Of a DNA stretch of 60,000 nt, positions 46,601-57,100 are shown piece after piece. The translations under genes and the position numbers were made by a program. The notes below the pieces were generated by a model that saw only the letters and a list, made by a program, of their open reading frames with translations, had not been told where the DNA came from and did no database searches. Position 1 is the stretch's first letter. The number at the start of each line of letters is the position of its first letter. Origin of the DNA: Lineus longissimus (taxonomy: Eukaryota > Nemertea > Pilidiophora > Heteronemertea > Lineidae); NCBI RefSeq assembly GCF_910592395.1, contig NC_088310.1, positions 18,485,501 to 18,545,500 of the forward strand, given 5' to 3'.

Positions 46601-49069
46601 GTCATCTGTAGCGAGTAGATAGTCTGTCGGTAAACCCTTGCAGATCACATGTGGTTCTGAGGTTTATTCATTGGGGTTGCAGCTCATGTAATACGGGGCT
46701 GTTATCCACTCTCAAGTACAATATGTGTTTTGAGAGCAACAATTGATATTTGTAGCAAGTGTGGATTTTAACCTAAAAGTGAGTAGATGGCATTAAAAAT
46801 CTTTCAAAATATAGTTGATACGTGGAACATAATCGAGACAAAATTTCTCTGGAAATGCCATCAGGCCGTCAAATCAACTGTTCAAGGGGCAGACGTTTTG
46901 GACTTAATTAACACTGGGTACACTGTGTCACAGACCATTGCACCCAATGTTGGCTCTAGTTTCCTGCCCAAAGTTAGTTTGATATGCAAGAAGTACCAAT
47001 GAATACTTCTCAAGTTTATGCATGTGCATCTTTAAGGGTTTAGTACAGACATGTAATGTGGCTGCAGCTTTTTCTACAAACGAGACCCAGATCAAAATTT
47101 TCAATGCTATTGTATCTTGTGGCAATACTTATTTATGCTTTTATCCATCCTAACAACATTGTATATATCTCTAACACTTTCACTGAAAAAAAATAAATCG
47201 AAATTCGATGCGGTCGTTATTTTGGCTGTCCCTTCTCTCTCTCATCTCCTGTGCTGGTGAAAGATTCATGCCGTGGGCTTTAACCCGCTGTTTAAAGGAG
47301 GATTGTCCTAAGGTAATGCCTGCCCGGACCTAAATAAGTACAGTAGAACCTCTCTAATGAGGACACCCTCGGGACTGAGAAGTGCTGTCCTTAATAGAGA
47401 GGTGTCCTGATTGGAGAGGTCAAATTGAATTGAAACAACCAATTTGGGACCAAAACTGGTGTCTTTAGGAGAGAGGTTGTCCTTAATAGAGAGGTGTCCC
47501 CTAAGAGATGTTCTACTGTATATATCATGGAGTTCCTGTATGAAGGATTGTTCTGGGATTTATCAGGAAATGTGCTTAAGAGTCTACCAACTGTTTGTGC
47601 TCATTTTAGGGGTGTATACCCTGTTGTGCCATCTATACAGGAACTCGATGATCATTAGTCCTGGTCTGGTATTATCTCATGACATTTCTCCTTTAAATTC
47701 CTCATTCTGTTGATTCAATGGGCAAAAATAACCATGTTTGGCTGAAAAAAGTGTCATTTGGTCCCCAAGACCAAAAAGCTAGCTACGTCCCTGTATGTTA
47801 TTGCCACTGAAGTTGCCGTTGAGTGATTTCTCCTCGGTCTGCTGCTGCAGACCCAAAAGAAATTGATAATTGTGCAATAACTCTTTAACCCTTCTGTGGT
47901 GGTAACACTGAAATCTGACTTAATGACAATAAGGGCTTGTTCCATTCATTCAAAAATTTGAAAATTTGAACCTGAGTTTGAAAATTTCCAATTGTGAAAA
48001 TATGTGTATGTACTGAATATAGACTTCAACTATACTTTGCATATAGAGCGATATACCAATACATACCCGTTTTCATCAAATTTGCATGCATAATAATTGC
48101 ACTACAGTAGTGTTTTTCAATCGGCATTGCCACTCGGGGCATGTAAGGCAAAGAGACATGCCTGGCGTCTCGAGCTATGGAGTTTGAACCAGGGACCTCG
48201 TGCCTGCCAGTCCGAGACCCGAGGCACTACATCACCACGGCACCTCTTGACGTCTCATCCATTCTGTTTCTTTTTCAGTTGGATCTTACAGATCGCAATA
48301 ACAGTCCAGTTAAACCTAGCTACACATTACTTGAGAGCCTCGCACAGAACCTTAAGGAGAAATTTGGATTAGAACTGTTCGGCATTGATGTCATCATTTC
48401 CGCCGAAACAAAACAATATGCTGTGATAGATGTTAACAATTTTCCAGGTATGTAATGTCAGAGATGCAGTCACACGGCCAATAAACCCAATTGGCGCCTA
48501 ACTGTAGTAGCACACAAAAATGCTCATCCTTGGATGAGGAATGGTCTCTGTAGAATAACACCGCCAAGTACAGAGCAAATGCTGAAGAAGAAGAAGTGTA
48601 TGGTGAATGCTGCCATCTTATAAGTCTTGATGGCTCCTGACCGTGTTGACAGTACTACTTGTGACAACCTAAGAAATGTCCGAGCAAAATCAGCCCTACT
48701 GACAATTTTGAGGAACTTCATGTTCAGGTCCGTTTTTTTGGAGGCAGGGTCCATTTCAGGGGGAAGAAAGGTACAACAATGCTGCTCCATCCTTGAAATA
48801 CCAATAAGCACTAGATGTCTGTTTGTATCTTTTTCCGAACTAATGATCCCATTCCTTCTTTCTGCCCAGGTTATGACGGAATTCCTAACTTCTTCCCCGT
48901 GCTCCTGGCACACGTTCAAGACGTTCTCAAACGCAAACCAAAGTCTCAGCCGGAGGAATGTGCTTCTAAAATGTCATTATTCAATGCCGCAAACCATAAG
49001 ATAGAGGACCATATGACGTGTTTTAAAAATGAGGAAAACCAGAATAGTATAGCAGCGTCTTTTAATTGA
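31589..49069 (+). CDS. ITPK1: ITPK1, inositol-tetrakisphosphate 1-kinase (11-exon gene)
   Basis: ATP-grasp kinase that phosphorylates inositol phosphates (for example Ins(3,4,5,6)P4 at position 1) in the cytosol. Exons: 31589-31665, 32145-32169, 39132-39257, 42359-42473, 43404-43499, then 44076-44119 or 44174-44220, 44977-45136, 46123-46190, 46503-46544 (or -46580), 48279-48447, 48870-49069. All introns are GT-AG and all phases agree. The product is about 373-386 aa (human 414). Conserved blocks are GVWITEKKYKKLNF (residues 5-18), GPFDIIIHK (45-53), FINHGAVLYKVFVIG (about 184-198), ERPSLKN, FGIDVII and VIDVNNFPG. In numbering with the second alternative exon 6 and short exon 9, the metal ligands equivalent to human D281, D295 and N297 are D289, D303 and N305. 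The C-terminal tail after the ATP-grasp domain is unlike the human tail. Intron 2 is about 7 kb and intron 3 about 3.1 kb. Confidence 0.95.
32145..32169 (+). CDS. ITPK1: ITPK1 micro-exon 2 (25 nt)
   Basis: A 25-nt exon between a pyrimidine-rich acceptor (TTCTTCTAG) and a strong donor (ACG|GTAAGA). It completes the split Arg codon and adds DANIEVVT. The joined product reads EEVCRDANIEVVTIDLEK, parallel to human ELCRKRGMEVVQLNL. Without it, exons 1 and 3 do not join in frame. Confidence 0.88.
32655..32850 (+). repeat. tRNA-derived SINE-like remnant in ITPK1 intron 2
   Basis: GGTGTAGTGGTTAGACTG is A-box like. A degraded TGCCTGGGGTTTC stands at the B-box place, then TGTCCTTGGGAAAGCCTAAC resembles a SINE body. 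Confidence 0.4.
33206..33226 (+). repeat. ATC trinucleotide repeat
   Basis: Five to six ATC units in ITPK1 intron 2. Confidence 0.85.
33421..33582. mobile_element. pogo/Tigger-like MITE, copy D
   Basis: 162 bp, starts CAATGGAACC after TA and ends CTACTG before TA. It has a short internal deletion relative to copy A. It lies in ITPK1 intron 2. Confidence 0.7.
35747..35928 (+). repeat. 185-bp dispersed repeat, copy 2 (ITPK1 intron 2)
   Basis: Differs from the copy at 21176 by a 3-bp indel and a few substitutions. It is followed directly by a degenerate pogo-like MITE. Confidence 0.8.
35975..36101. mobile_element. Degenerate pogo-like MITE, copy I
   Basis: Internal words GTCCTCAATAGAGAG, CTGATTACAGAGGTC and GAGAGGTGCCACTGTG are present, but the left terminus is missing. 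In ITPK1 intron 2. Confidence 0.5.
36496..36669. mobile_element. pogo/Tigger-like MITE, copy E
   Basis: Starts CAGTAGAACCTCTC after TA. The right end is degraded (ATATTCTTCTG). In ITPK1 intron 2. Confidence 0.7.
36927..37145. mobile_element. TTAA-type MITE in ITPK1 intron 2
   Basis: 219 bp flanked by TTAA, same family as 52893-53095. Its right half and the following 150 bp are tandemly duplicated (37078-37503). Confidence 0.7.
37078..37503 (+). repeat. Tandem duplication, unit about 221 bp
   Basis: GAGAGGCCCCTATTGGCAAC starts at 37078 and again at 37299. Each copy joins a MITE right end to part of the AT-rich dispersed family (CAATTGGAAATTTCAAA). Confidence 0.75.
39132..39257 (+). CDS. ITPK1: ITPK1 coding exon 3
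   Basis: 126 nt, 42 whole codons, flanked by TTTTTCAG and CAG|GTGAGA. It encodes IDLEKSLEDQGPFDIIIHK followed by ISDVMVKAEFGN and ends HTFQ. The GPxDxIIHKxxDV block is diagnostic of the family. Confidence 0.93.
39447..41720 (+). repeat. About 300-bp tandem array filling ITPK1 intron 3
   Basis: Seven units begin at TATGGCACGTTTCTCAAC-like words near 39545, 39845, 40146, 40680, 40911, 41211 and 41513. Each contains GGCCACCAGGGGGCC and GGTCACAGAGGTCAAATGGC. Two headers (GGCTCACNGTAGGGGAGTCT) at about 39447 and 40593 precede CGT-rich trinucleotide tracts at 39482-39532 and 40631-40668. Confidence 0.85.
40440..40592 (+). repeat. tRNA-T-arm-like SINE tail inside the intron 3 array
   Basis: GTCGTGAGTTCAAACCCCGG resembles a T-arm and is followed by a T-rich tail. 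It interrupts the 300-bp array between its third and fourth units. Confidence 0.4.
42359..42473 (+). CDS. ITPK1: ITPK1 coding exon 4
   Basis: 115 nt, phase 0 in and phase 1 out (CAAG|GTAAGA). It encodes residues 77-114 and the first base of codon 115, including NHPEIVVIDPVENIRKLMDR. The LMDR matches human LLDR, whose Arg contacts ATP in the known structure. Confidence 0.93.
42935..42983. mobile_element. Truncated pogo-like MITE, copy F
   Basis: Only the first 49 bp from CAGTAGAACCTCTC remain, then unrelated sequence begins. In ITPK1 intron 4. Confidence 0.6.
43229..43354 (+). repeat. Dispersed repeat with GAAGAAG tail, copy 1
   Basis: GGCCAATAAACCCAATAGGC through CGCTGAAGAAGAAAA is homologous to 48473-48597. 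Probably a SINE or LINE 3' end. Confidence 0.6.
43404..43499 (+). CDS. ITPK1: ITPK1 coding exon 5
   Basis: 96 nt, phase 1 at both ends. It encodes TIYTPPFVELHTKDVETNKR and then LLEEGGVGYPL, matching human CSPPFMELTS and LLEKNGLTFPF. The single base left at the 3' end is completed by whichever exon 6 is used. Confidence 0.92.
43905..43985 (-). repeat. tRNA-derived SINE-like remnant in ITPK1 intron 5
   Basis: On the minus strand GGTCTCTGACTAGCGGTCAC is followed by CTTGTTCAATCCCC, a B-box-like T-arm. Confidence 0.4.
44076..44119 (+). CDS. ITPK1: ITPK1 alternative exon 6a (catalytic-loop version with SHQM)
   Basis: 44 nt between GTCGTTTCAG and CAG|GTGTGT, phase 1 in and phase 0 out. Joined to exons 5 and 7 it reads VCKASVSQALDISHQ then MAIIF. 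The ISHQMAIIF end matches human SHEMAIVF, so this version keeps the His equivalent to human H167. The human His-Gly pair five residues earlier is replaced by Gln-Ala. It is only 54 nt upstream of exon 6b, and frame rules out using both. Confidence 0.8.
44174..44220 (+). CDS. ITPK1: ITPK1 alternative exon 6b (catalytic-loop version without the His)
   Basis: 47 nt between ATTTTTCAG and GAG|GTTTGT, again phase 1 in and phase 0 out. It encodes VCKPALAPKTFAECME, which joins MAIIF in exon 7. It has the same VCK start and the same position as 6a but is one codon longer and contains no histidine. The donor is a weaker match than that of 6a at the +3 to +5 positions. It looks like a duplicated, diverged alternative to 6a. 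Confidence 0.78.
44977..45136 (+). CDS. ITPK1: ITPK1 coding exon 7 (ATP-grasp core)
   Basis: 160 nt, phase 0 in and phase 1 out. It encodes MAIIFSEKGLQDISPPCVAQ, TFINHGAVLYKVFVIG and ERPSLKNFHPG. The Lys in AVLYKVF aligns with human K199 of the nucleotide and inositol site. This is the best-conserved exon of the gene. Confidence 0.95.
45761..46049 (+). repeat. 146-bp tandem duplication in ITPK1 intron 7
   Basis: Two copies start at 45761 and 45907 with GGCTGATTTACAAAGCTATC and end at CATCTGAAGGACTG. They are about 95% identical by eye, so the duplication is recent. Confidence 0.88.
46123..46190 (+). CDS. ITPK1: ITPK1 coding exon 8
   Basis: 68 nt from TATTCCAG to AGG|GTAAAT. It encodes DHETIFFDSHNVSKPHSSSF and LNR, matching human DRESIFFNSHNVSKPESSS. 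It lies just downstream of a 146-bp tandem duplication in intron 7. Confidence 0.93.
46503..46544 (+). CDS. ITPK1: ITPK1 coding exon 9 (alternative donor possible)
   Basis: Acceptor TGCTGCTTAG, then NHDGEQVSLRPMVP in 42 nt before the donor CCG|GTGAGA. An in-frame extension of 36 nt to 46580 (AAT|GTAATT) would add VRGGMPSILNHN. Both forms are phase 0 and keep the frame. The region corresponds to a variable surface loop in the human enzyme, so homology does not choose between them. The short form has the better donor. Confidence 0.7.
47341..47518. mobile_element. pogo/Tigger-like MITE, copy G
   Basis: 178 bp with intact CAGTAGAACC and CTACTG ends and TA on both sides, so one of the best preserved copies. 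In ITPK1 intron 9. Confidence 0.75.
47935..48110 (-). repeat. AT-rich dispersed repeat, copy 6 (reverse, ITPK1 intron 9)
   Basis: Contains TCAAATTTGCATGCATAATA and ATTGCACTACAGTAG on the plus strand, complementary to the forward copies. Confidence 0.6.
48115..48258 (-). repeat. tRNA-derived SINE-like remnant in ITPK1 intron 9
   Basis: On the minus strand GATGTAGTGCCTCGGGTCTC leads to CCCTGGTTCAAACTCC, an intact B-box-like T-arm, directly upstream of exon 10 on the plus strand. Confidence 0.45.
48279..48447 (+). CDS. ITPK1: ITPK1 coding exon 10 (metal-binding residues)
   Basis: 169 nt, phase 0 in and phase 1 out, with acceptor CTTTTTCAG and donor CAG|GTATGT. It encodes LDLTDRNNSPVKPSYTLLES, then KEKFGLELFGIDVIIS and VIDVNNFPG. 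The Asp of FGID and the Asp and Asn of IDVN are the Mg-binding residues of the family. Confidence 0.94.
48473..48597 (+). repeat. Dispersed repeat with GAAGAAG tail, copy 2
   Basis: GGCCAATAAACCCAATTGGC to GCTGAAGAAGAAGAAG. It begins 26 nt after the donor of ITPK1 exon 10. Confidence 0.6.
48870..49069 (+). CDS. ITPK1: ITPK1 terminal coding exon 11
   Basis: Begins after TCTGCCCAG, completes the Gly of FPG and encodes YDGIPNFFPVLLAHVQDVLK. This is followed by a hydrophilic tail of about 45 residues with no recognised domain, ending in SFN and TGA. Human has YEGVSEFFTDLLNHIATVL at the same place, so only the first part is conserved. Confidence 0.93.
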
Positions 49070-49571
49070 GTAAAGTGTATAAAACTGTGGGCAGCTTATC
49101 CACAATATTTCTGCTGTTTTTTTATCATCCTGACGCAGACACACACACACTAGGAAAATTTCTTACCGCGGTAATGGTGATGGAGGTGACAGTGTTGACC
49201 CTTTAAAGTGATGTTATAATGAATATAAGAAAATTCTTGGATGTGATAATGCCTTGGAACAACTCGTAGTGACTTGGTTATCACCTTGGATGCCCAACTG
49301 TTCCGTTCCCAATGAAGTAGGTTTACGTCGTCGAACGGGGCTCCCATCGACATCGATGATAATGAGGCGATGAGACCTTGTTGAACGGCGTAGATCTGCT
49401 TCATTTGTCACGGAACGGTTGAGCGTGTTTATGTCCCAAGCAACATGGACATGTTGGCCACTTCAACGTAAGATGTTCCGCGGCGTTGTTGCTACCCGAG
49501 AACTCTTGGGGGAATTTTTTTTAGAGCGGTAAGAAAGGAAAGGCAAAATGTGGGCTCTTCGGGGAATATCT

Positions 49572-49577
49572 AATAAA
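49572..49577 (+). promoter_or_regulatory. Candidate ITPK1 poly(A) signal
   Basis: AATAAA about 500 nt after the ITPK1 stop codon and the first exact hexamer I noticed in that stretch. Position only; no cleavage data. Confidence 0.3.
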
Positions 49578-49832
49578 AAACCTCGAGGTATAAAGCAGAT
49601 ATTTTCAGGGCATTTGTTGAATTCTATGCAGTCTTCCCAATCGATGAATTTAGAAATGGGTGTGGCCACTGAAGCAATTCTTACTCATCTGTTATCTATT
49701 CAGCTGTTAGAAACACAGAGCCAAATGCAAGTAGCTTATTACACAAAATTATAATCTCACTGATATCAAATGGTTCATGAATAGGACTATTATAGGTCAA
49801 GCTGAAAAATGTACACTAAAGCTGTTATAAAA

Positions 49833-49900
49833 GTTGTCCATTCTCAACTCCAGTTGTCCATTCTAAACTCCAGTTGTCCATTCTTAACTCCAGTTGTCCA
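49833..49900 (+). repeat. 20-bp tandem repeat, three and a half copies
   Basis: Unit TTGTCCATTCTNAACTCCAG at 49834, 49854, 49874 and a partial at 49894. Confidence 0.9.
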
Positions 49901-52473
49901 GGGTAGCTGTGACTGAGGGTTTGTTCAAGTACCTTATGACACCAAATCTATCACACGGATATCAAGTAGTATCAGACCCTGGGCCAACCTGAAGCATCTA
50001 CAGATGGGCTGTTCTCAGTTGCAGTTGACTGTTGACAACTATGATGAAGAGGTAGTCAGCACTGCCTTTTAAGGCGGTGATGGAAAAAATGCAAAGTCAC
50101 ATCAATGCAATGTATTTGACACTGCCTCATTTGTAGTGATAAGCTTTTTGCTATAATGTTGCTTGCTCTAAAACTGTAGGCCCCTACCAACTTGGGTGAG
50201 GATTCTGTATCGGATCAAGACTTGCAGGCTGCAAAGATTGACATTTGGTGGGAACAGAGCCGATACGCCCTTGGCACACATACATTTATGGGACCAAATA
50301 ATCTTTCGAGAGTCTATATTTCACACACCAAGTTATATTCTCTGAGTGATTGGGTTTTAGTCTGAGGTTGATATCAATCTCCACTTTCTAAGTGCAATGT
50401 GAAAATTATGCAACGCGGTAATAATTGCATGAATTTCTAAGACATCGAGGTATAAGCTAGTTCCACTTTGGGAGTTCTGTCGCACGTATTTTTCAACCCC
50501 AATCTTGAGGTTGGTGTTTGATTTTATAAGTTACCACCAGTTTCGAAATGACAGGTATTGATGATGGATGAATGTGGTATAGTCAAGTTTACCTCAACCC
50601 CTCTAAACTATATCATGGTGCTTTCAATCATTTGAGTGATTAAATGGTCATTTATCCCAAATTAGTCATTTGAGCAAAGACTCGCAATGTGGGATATGAT
50701 CGCCTTTATGTGGAAATTGCTCTTGCTACGTCAATTCATGAATACATTGTATCAACAATCGCGCCAATTCACCCAGATTTGAGAGAAAGTTTTCAGTGCA
50801 ATCAGAATACAGCATTTAGTTCAACAGTTACTGCAACAGAAAACCATTCAAGACCTGCTTAAAAATCCAAGAATATTACAAATCAGTTAAAAACCACACT
50901 ACAGGCTGATTATAAAGGTTTCCGTATCACCCCGGAGAATCAGCTTTCCAACTTGCCAAGAATCATGTTCATTTAGGCTTGCATACCAACTTACCGAGGT
51001 GGACTAATTAGGAAAATGCCGGGAGTGGAAGAATAGTTTAGGGCAGGCTGGCTCAGTTAGTTTGAAAGCCTATCTGATTCTCAGCAGGTTGAGAAATTGA
51101 TTCGCCATTCTGCATGAGTACTGATTCCGCTTATCATCTGTATGATGTGTGAGATGCAACAAAATGACCACCGGACCAAATTCCCAGGAGCTGCCCTCTT
51201 TTGTTCATTCTTGAATCTTGATCATCTGATGATGTAATTATTGCATTTTAAATATAAATAAATATGCCTTACAAGGTTGCACATAAAATGTATAGAGATG
51301 ATTTATTATTATGTATATATAATTGTAGTATAGCTGTGAAGCATTTACACATGCTGCTGTAGATTAGTTACTTTTGATAATGCCTTGATAGATTATGTAT
51401 TTGGGAAGTTATCTCATGCAAGCATTGTTGGTATGTTGATACATCTCTTTCTGTTTATTTACTTACATTTCAAATTGTTTATCTTTCTTATTCACCTCTG
51501 TAATAACCAAATGGTGTTAATACAGAATAAATTGAATTGGTTGCAGTATTCTATACTGATTATGATCTAATGGGATGAAATGATAATAATAAAGGCTATC
51601 TCATTTGGTCAGGAGCAATCGTGACTCAACATATAGCACTGCCATCTAGCGTCTCGAATACTACTTAACCTGTTCTTTTCGTATGGCTGTTCAAACAAAT
51701 GCCAAGTTTACCAGTTACTCCAAGGCACTGAAGATAAAATTCCAAATTTCCAAAATGCATAATTGGGCATTATTCGAGAGGTTTTAAAATTCTGAAAAAA
51801 ATCAAGTACCAGGTAATCACGAGATCTGGTCTGGAACATGTCGACAGTCTTAACTGTTATCCCCATTGTGCTCATGGATAGATATGTCCATGAAAACTGC
51901 TTTATCTGGTGGTTTTCTCGCATAAAATAATAACTTTAATGCGTTCCTCTAATGCATAACTGCAACAGACATATTTGACCTTCAAAGGTCATTGGGTTCC
52001 AAGTAATGGTTGCATAAGATAACTCGAGTGTACATAAAATGATTCTAAGTAAGGCACTAGCGCAAAAAAACCCAAGAACATACAGAATCTTATATTCTTA
52101 CAAGACAGTCTGTGGTATTTTTCTTTGTTAAATAATGAACCTGTATCTTTAAATAGTTTATATTTTTATTGATCTCGACCAAGTAACAATTTGATACGAA
52201 ATTGGTTGAGGCCATCTCTTTTAAATTCATACTCATTGCTGTTGTTTTGTTTACAAAGGGATCCAGTCTCTACAGGTGAATCCTTAATCCTCTGACTTTA
52301 GATTTGTATTGAATTTGTACTGGCGATAATGGTATAATTAGAAATGACATTGTGATTCATTAGTACAGTATCTGACGGCGTCATTGTAGTCACCCCAGAG
52401 AATTGAAGTCCTAAACTTTGAGCATGATGTGGTTCTGAGCTTTTCGTGGTCGTGACTTCCATGGCGTGAAGTG
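49901..52473. other. ITPK1 3' flank, no recognisable gene
   Basis: AT-rich unique DNA. Further AATAAA hexamers near 51256, 51525 and 51587 could serve as distal poly(A) sites. Confidence 0.35.
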
Positions 52474-52669
52474 CAATAGAACCTCTCTATCAAGGACGCC
52501 CTTGGGACTGACAAGTGTTATCCTTAATAGAGAGGTGTCCTGATTAGAGAGGTCAAATAGAAGGGAAACAAACAATTTGGGACCAAAATAAGTGTCCTTA
52601 ATAGAGAGGTTGTCCTTAATAGAGAGGTTGTCCTTAATAGAGAGGTGTCTGCTAAGGGAGGTTCCACTG
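52474..52669. mobile_element. pogo/Tigger-like MITE, copy H with internal expansion
   Basis: The word TTGTCCTTAATAGAGAGG appears in extra tandem copies near the right end, making this copy about 20 bp longer than the others. Confidence 0.7.
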
Positions 52670-52892
52670 TCACTTGAAGTCAAAACCTATTTTCGATCAG
52701 GTGCACTTCCACTTGCCAATATTAAAGGTTACTCTGTCTCATTATGAAATTTGAAAATTGAAGTTGAATTTGAATTTGAAAATGCCAAATTACAGTGAAT
52801 TTGCGTAGATGATAAATGCACTATGGCAATGTTCAGTTATTTTTACCTGAGCCACGAGAAAATACAATGAAAATGAACGTCGTGGCTCTTAA

Positions 52893-53095
52893 AGGGACAC
52901 TATAGGCAGCTGCTAGGTAGGCAAAATAAAGTTACAAAGTGGGTCTTTCCTATCTCACAGTATATCAAAACTATTCATGCTTGTATAATAGATATATTTA
53001 GTGCTGAATCTAACATGACCCAGTGTCCTTACTGTGCATATTAGTCACCCGAAAATGGCCAATTTAACCCCACTGCTCCTGCCTATAGTCCCCCT
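52893..53095. mobile_element. TTAA-type MITE (AGGGACACTATAGGCAG family)
   Basis: 203 bp flanked by TTAA on both sides, with inverted ends AGGGACACTATAGGCAG and CTGCCTATAGTCCCCCT. The TTAA duplication suggests a piggyBac-type transposase in trans. Confidence 0.75.
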
Positions 53096-53766
53096 TTAAA
53101 AGTAATGTGATGCTAAAGTCTTGGACTCAGGAGTCTTTGGCTCTCCCATCGAGCCCCCCTCGCCCAGTGAGATGAATTGGACTATAGTATTTCTTTTTAT
53201 ATAAGGTCTTTCTGAAGAAGGTGATGTTTAACTCTTTCAGCCCGTAACTCGCTTTGCGCAGTTTGATTTGAAAACCGAGGCGAAATTTCTGAAAATCAGA
53301 CTTTCCAAATCGGCAGACTATTGCATTACCATCTGATTAACTACCAATCAAACCTTTATTGATTGAAAAGATCATCCACGCATTGTCATATGTTTCCTGA
53401 CAAGTGTTCCTACACCACAAGTGTAAGGCAAAGGCATCATGTGACAGTGCTGGAAATTTGAATTTGAAAAACCGTGAGTATACGGTCTGCGGCTGAGAAA
53501 TCAAATGTGGCAGACCGTGTATATACGGCTTGCGGGCTGAAAGAGTTAAAGTTGGTAATCTTGCAGGGATAAAGAAGTGTAAATTGCTAAATGAATTGAT
53601 ATGATTCTTAAAAAGATGATATCTGCATTGGTGTTGATTCTTTAAATGAACGATGGCATTCCCACACCAGTAGTTCATTTAGCCTGTACATGCTAAAAAT
53701 AAACTAGACCACATGAATAGGATGACGAAATGACTGCCCCGGGATTCTGATATTGTCATGTTCTTG

Positions 53767-54170
53767 TCATTGATGCTCCTCATCTGATTGGTCATTCATA
53801 TCGCCCAGTCTTAAGGAATCGCAGTTAACTGATGAGTTTTCAAGTGAGCTGTCGTAGAGGAGGTTACTATCAATGGTCCTGGCGTACATGGTGGAGCTGG
53901 TGCGACTGCTGAGTGTGCTGTCCTCATATGATCCAGTTCCTTCATTTCTGGCGTTCTCCCTGACTGATGTTGTCCCATAGGAGGTGCCATCCCTACCACT
54001 GATTACTGAACCGCCCAGGGAACCGCTTGTGGACTGAATGTGCTTTGCTATGGTCTCCTGCACTCGCAGATACCAGATGGACACCGGGATGAAGACAACC
54101 GCCAGCATCGCAATTGTAATACTCGCCAGGATGTAACAGGTTATGTCGTAGCGAAAGACATCGACTTCAA
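53767..54170 (-). CDS. SLC15-like exon 10 (TM12 and C-tail)
   Basis: 404 nt to a TGA stop. TM12 is YILASITIAMLAVVFIPVSI. It is followed by a long hydrophilic tail with many Ser, Thr, Asn and Asp (GTTSVREN, STLSSRTSSTMYAR), ending SDEEHQ. The tail has no recognised domain and is longer than in human SLC15A4. Confidence 0.75.
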
Positions 54171-57100
54171 CTAAAAAAGAGAAAACTTAAGATACAGAAT
54201 CTACCAATCTACCAATTGGTTCTGTTGTTATGGTTGTCCGAAGAATAATTAGCTGCCCTAACCTCAAGAATTTAAAATACCAGACCTTGGATTCTGACTC
54301 GACTTGGAAGAGTCCTTTAAAATCCTCCAGTCGTCAGATATCTAGCAATAAAAAGATTTCGCGCTGTCTTGTGTCTGCACATGTAGTGTGCAGTCATCCT
54401 ACTTACGAAATAAAGTTTTGAAGAGTGACTCCACTATCAGTGAAATTACGGCAAGGCACACGGCGACCGACACTACGAACGTCTCCAAACCGGGAGGACT
54501 CTCCGAGAGGCAGAAGGCTACACCTGTGATGATATGAAAGGAAGCATGGTTTATTATTTGGATTAAGCCCCAACGTTTTCTTATATGCAACACCCTACGA
54601 ACCTCCTCAGTGACGCGGGTGTCAAGTTTAAAATGTCGTAGGATAGCAAGCCGATTTATCGTCGTCGTGCGTATATCCGTCCCTCAAAGGAGGAGACTTT
54701 AGGAGTGACACTATGATTCACTGCCGGTAGGTCGGCATGTAGGATAGAGGGTCCTGGGAACAAAGGATTCAATTCTGCGCTAGTGACGGCCAAGGCAGCT
54801 ATAGGAACATAATATATATACCTTAATCCGTCACCATAGAATGGAGACGGACACTTTTTTCAGGAGAACATTTAGACTGCCACACCGACAACCAAACAAC
54901 CTAGCTTGTTATCCACCAAAACCAACACAAAGGGTGATATGAATAAAGAGTAGTAAATGCTTTTATCTAAAACTCCATGTACATTTACACTAGGCCTCTC
55001 TGTACAAAATTGAAGTAAAAGCATTTGCTAGTCTTTATTCATGTCACCCAAAGTGTTGACATTATTCAGGCCTCACCTGTACTAAGAATTGACCGGCCAT
55101 GAGCCGCTCTGACTATGTTTCTATTAAGACCAGAGATTGGATTTGTTACTGATTGTCTGTGAATCAAGGTGTTTTTTACCTGATGTCGAAAGCAAGAGGA
55201 CAGCCACTCCAATGACGAGGTACTGTGGCAGTAGCCAGGCTGCTGACATCGACTGCAGCCCGTAGCCCCACACAGCAGAGTCCAGTGCTCCGCCGATCAG
55301 CAGCGAAACGGCCACGAGTGATGCCCCAATCCCTGAAAGACAGAGTGACATGTAGATCGGTATCTGTCGGGGGCAAGATTCAATGTTTAACCGCGCTATT
55401 TTTTTCGTAAAGCTTGCAGCACACTGGACGCCAACTCCGGCGGCCAGTGGAGTTGTCGTCTAGTCGCCGAGCCGCCAACTCCTGACTTCAGTTCCGAAAA
55501 ACTGGGGATTGTTCTGGCGTTCCCTTGCCTGAGTGGGCATCCGGTAGGCCTATAGGCCGATACGCTGCAAGCTACAAGCAACTGCAGCACTACTTGAAAC
55601 ATCACTTTTAAATAGCAAGAGGGGGAAAAACAATAAAAAAGGTGGAACAGCATACCTAAAGGAGAGGTCCGAAAGCTTAATCAAACTCTGAACTTGTGTC
55701 CGTAACCGACAAAAGCCATCATTCATTGTTAGGAAGACACACTATACCACCATCAGGAAGTGTAGCCGCCATGTAGGCAGGCATAAGATGCGGCGGAGTC
55801 CCACATTGACAATTGCAATAGACTTCTTTGCCACAGCAGTGAATACCCTTTTCAACATATTAAACAAGACAATCACAAGATTTCCTCGGGAACATACCAA
55901 GAGCTTTCAACATCCGACTTGTTCCACCGTTTCTCCCCATTGGACGCTCTTGTCTTTTGAGACATGCGACGACCGGGACGGCGAAAACGATCAGGAGATA
56001 TTCGCTGTATTGGATGAGATGTTTCAGTGACGTTGGCTGCCACTTCTGTTCGTTCAAGTCAAACACACGGTGAAGCTGAAAGGAGAATACATCAAAATAC
56101 AACAACAATAGCTACAAGGACATTCCAGCCTGTCGTAAATTTAGTTGTTCTACGGGTTACAGCGAAAGTGCCGTCAGGATCCCGACAAGTCGAATTGGCG
56201 GGCGTCCAGGTTGGCGACAACTCGCTGTCCGAGGATCGTGTCTTTAAGTAGTTAGTTTTATTCACCTTAAATTCAATATAAGATCAGGTACCCACCACAA
56301 ATACCACAGATAGCGCAACGGCGTTACTTGAGAAGAGCGCGATCATGAGGACGCCCTTTCTTAGCTTCAATCTCTGGAGGATTCTGTCCTCTTCTTGTAC
56401 ATTCTCAGGCGTAGAGACGCTTGCTAGAGTGTCGTCAAATGACCTGCGGCGGCGCATGCAAAACACATGCGTTTGGATGATGTTCACCATCTCCTTCCAC
56501 GAGTTTAATCCTGGAATTGGGAGAGAAAAGGAAGTTGATCAGTGCCTAGAATATGATAGAATGAAGACTGTAGGCTTATAGCATCTCTTTATGATGACAA
56601 TATTGTGGCGACCTTTTCAATTTCGGCGAAGGTCCCATTGTTTCCGTCCTCATAACCGAAGTGATGGCGAAAATTCTAAAAACTCTCCGTTCTTCTGTGA
56701 TTGGCACTGAATGGTGCAACAATGAAGTTGCTGACCGGTACCTACCATCTTCAGTTGACCTTCTGGTGTATCTCACTTTCCCAAGGAGGAATATTGCGAC
56801 GGAGAGTCCATCCGTTATGAAGACCAGCCCGTGGCCGACCGCGTTGTAATAACGATTTGTTTCGCCACAGAAGTTGTAGATTCGATTGCATTCATCGTAA
56901 GCTCTGTGGATCAGGGTTCCGACGAGGATGAACCAAATAACCCTTTCAAAAGAAATCTACATGTAAGATGGGGCATAACCTGATGATAGCACCACCATCG
57001 CAGTGGAAACAGTTCCCGGGCCCGGTCTCCGATCGGTCCGGGTATACTCATGTGAGAGAGGGCTATTCTCTTCGACAGCATATTCCCTATACGGGGTATC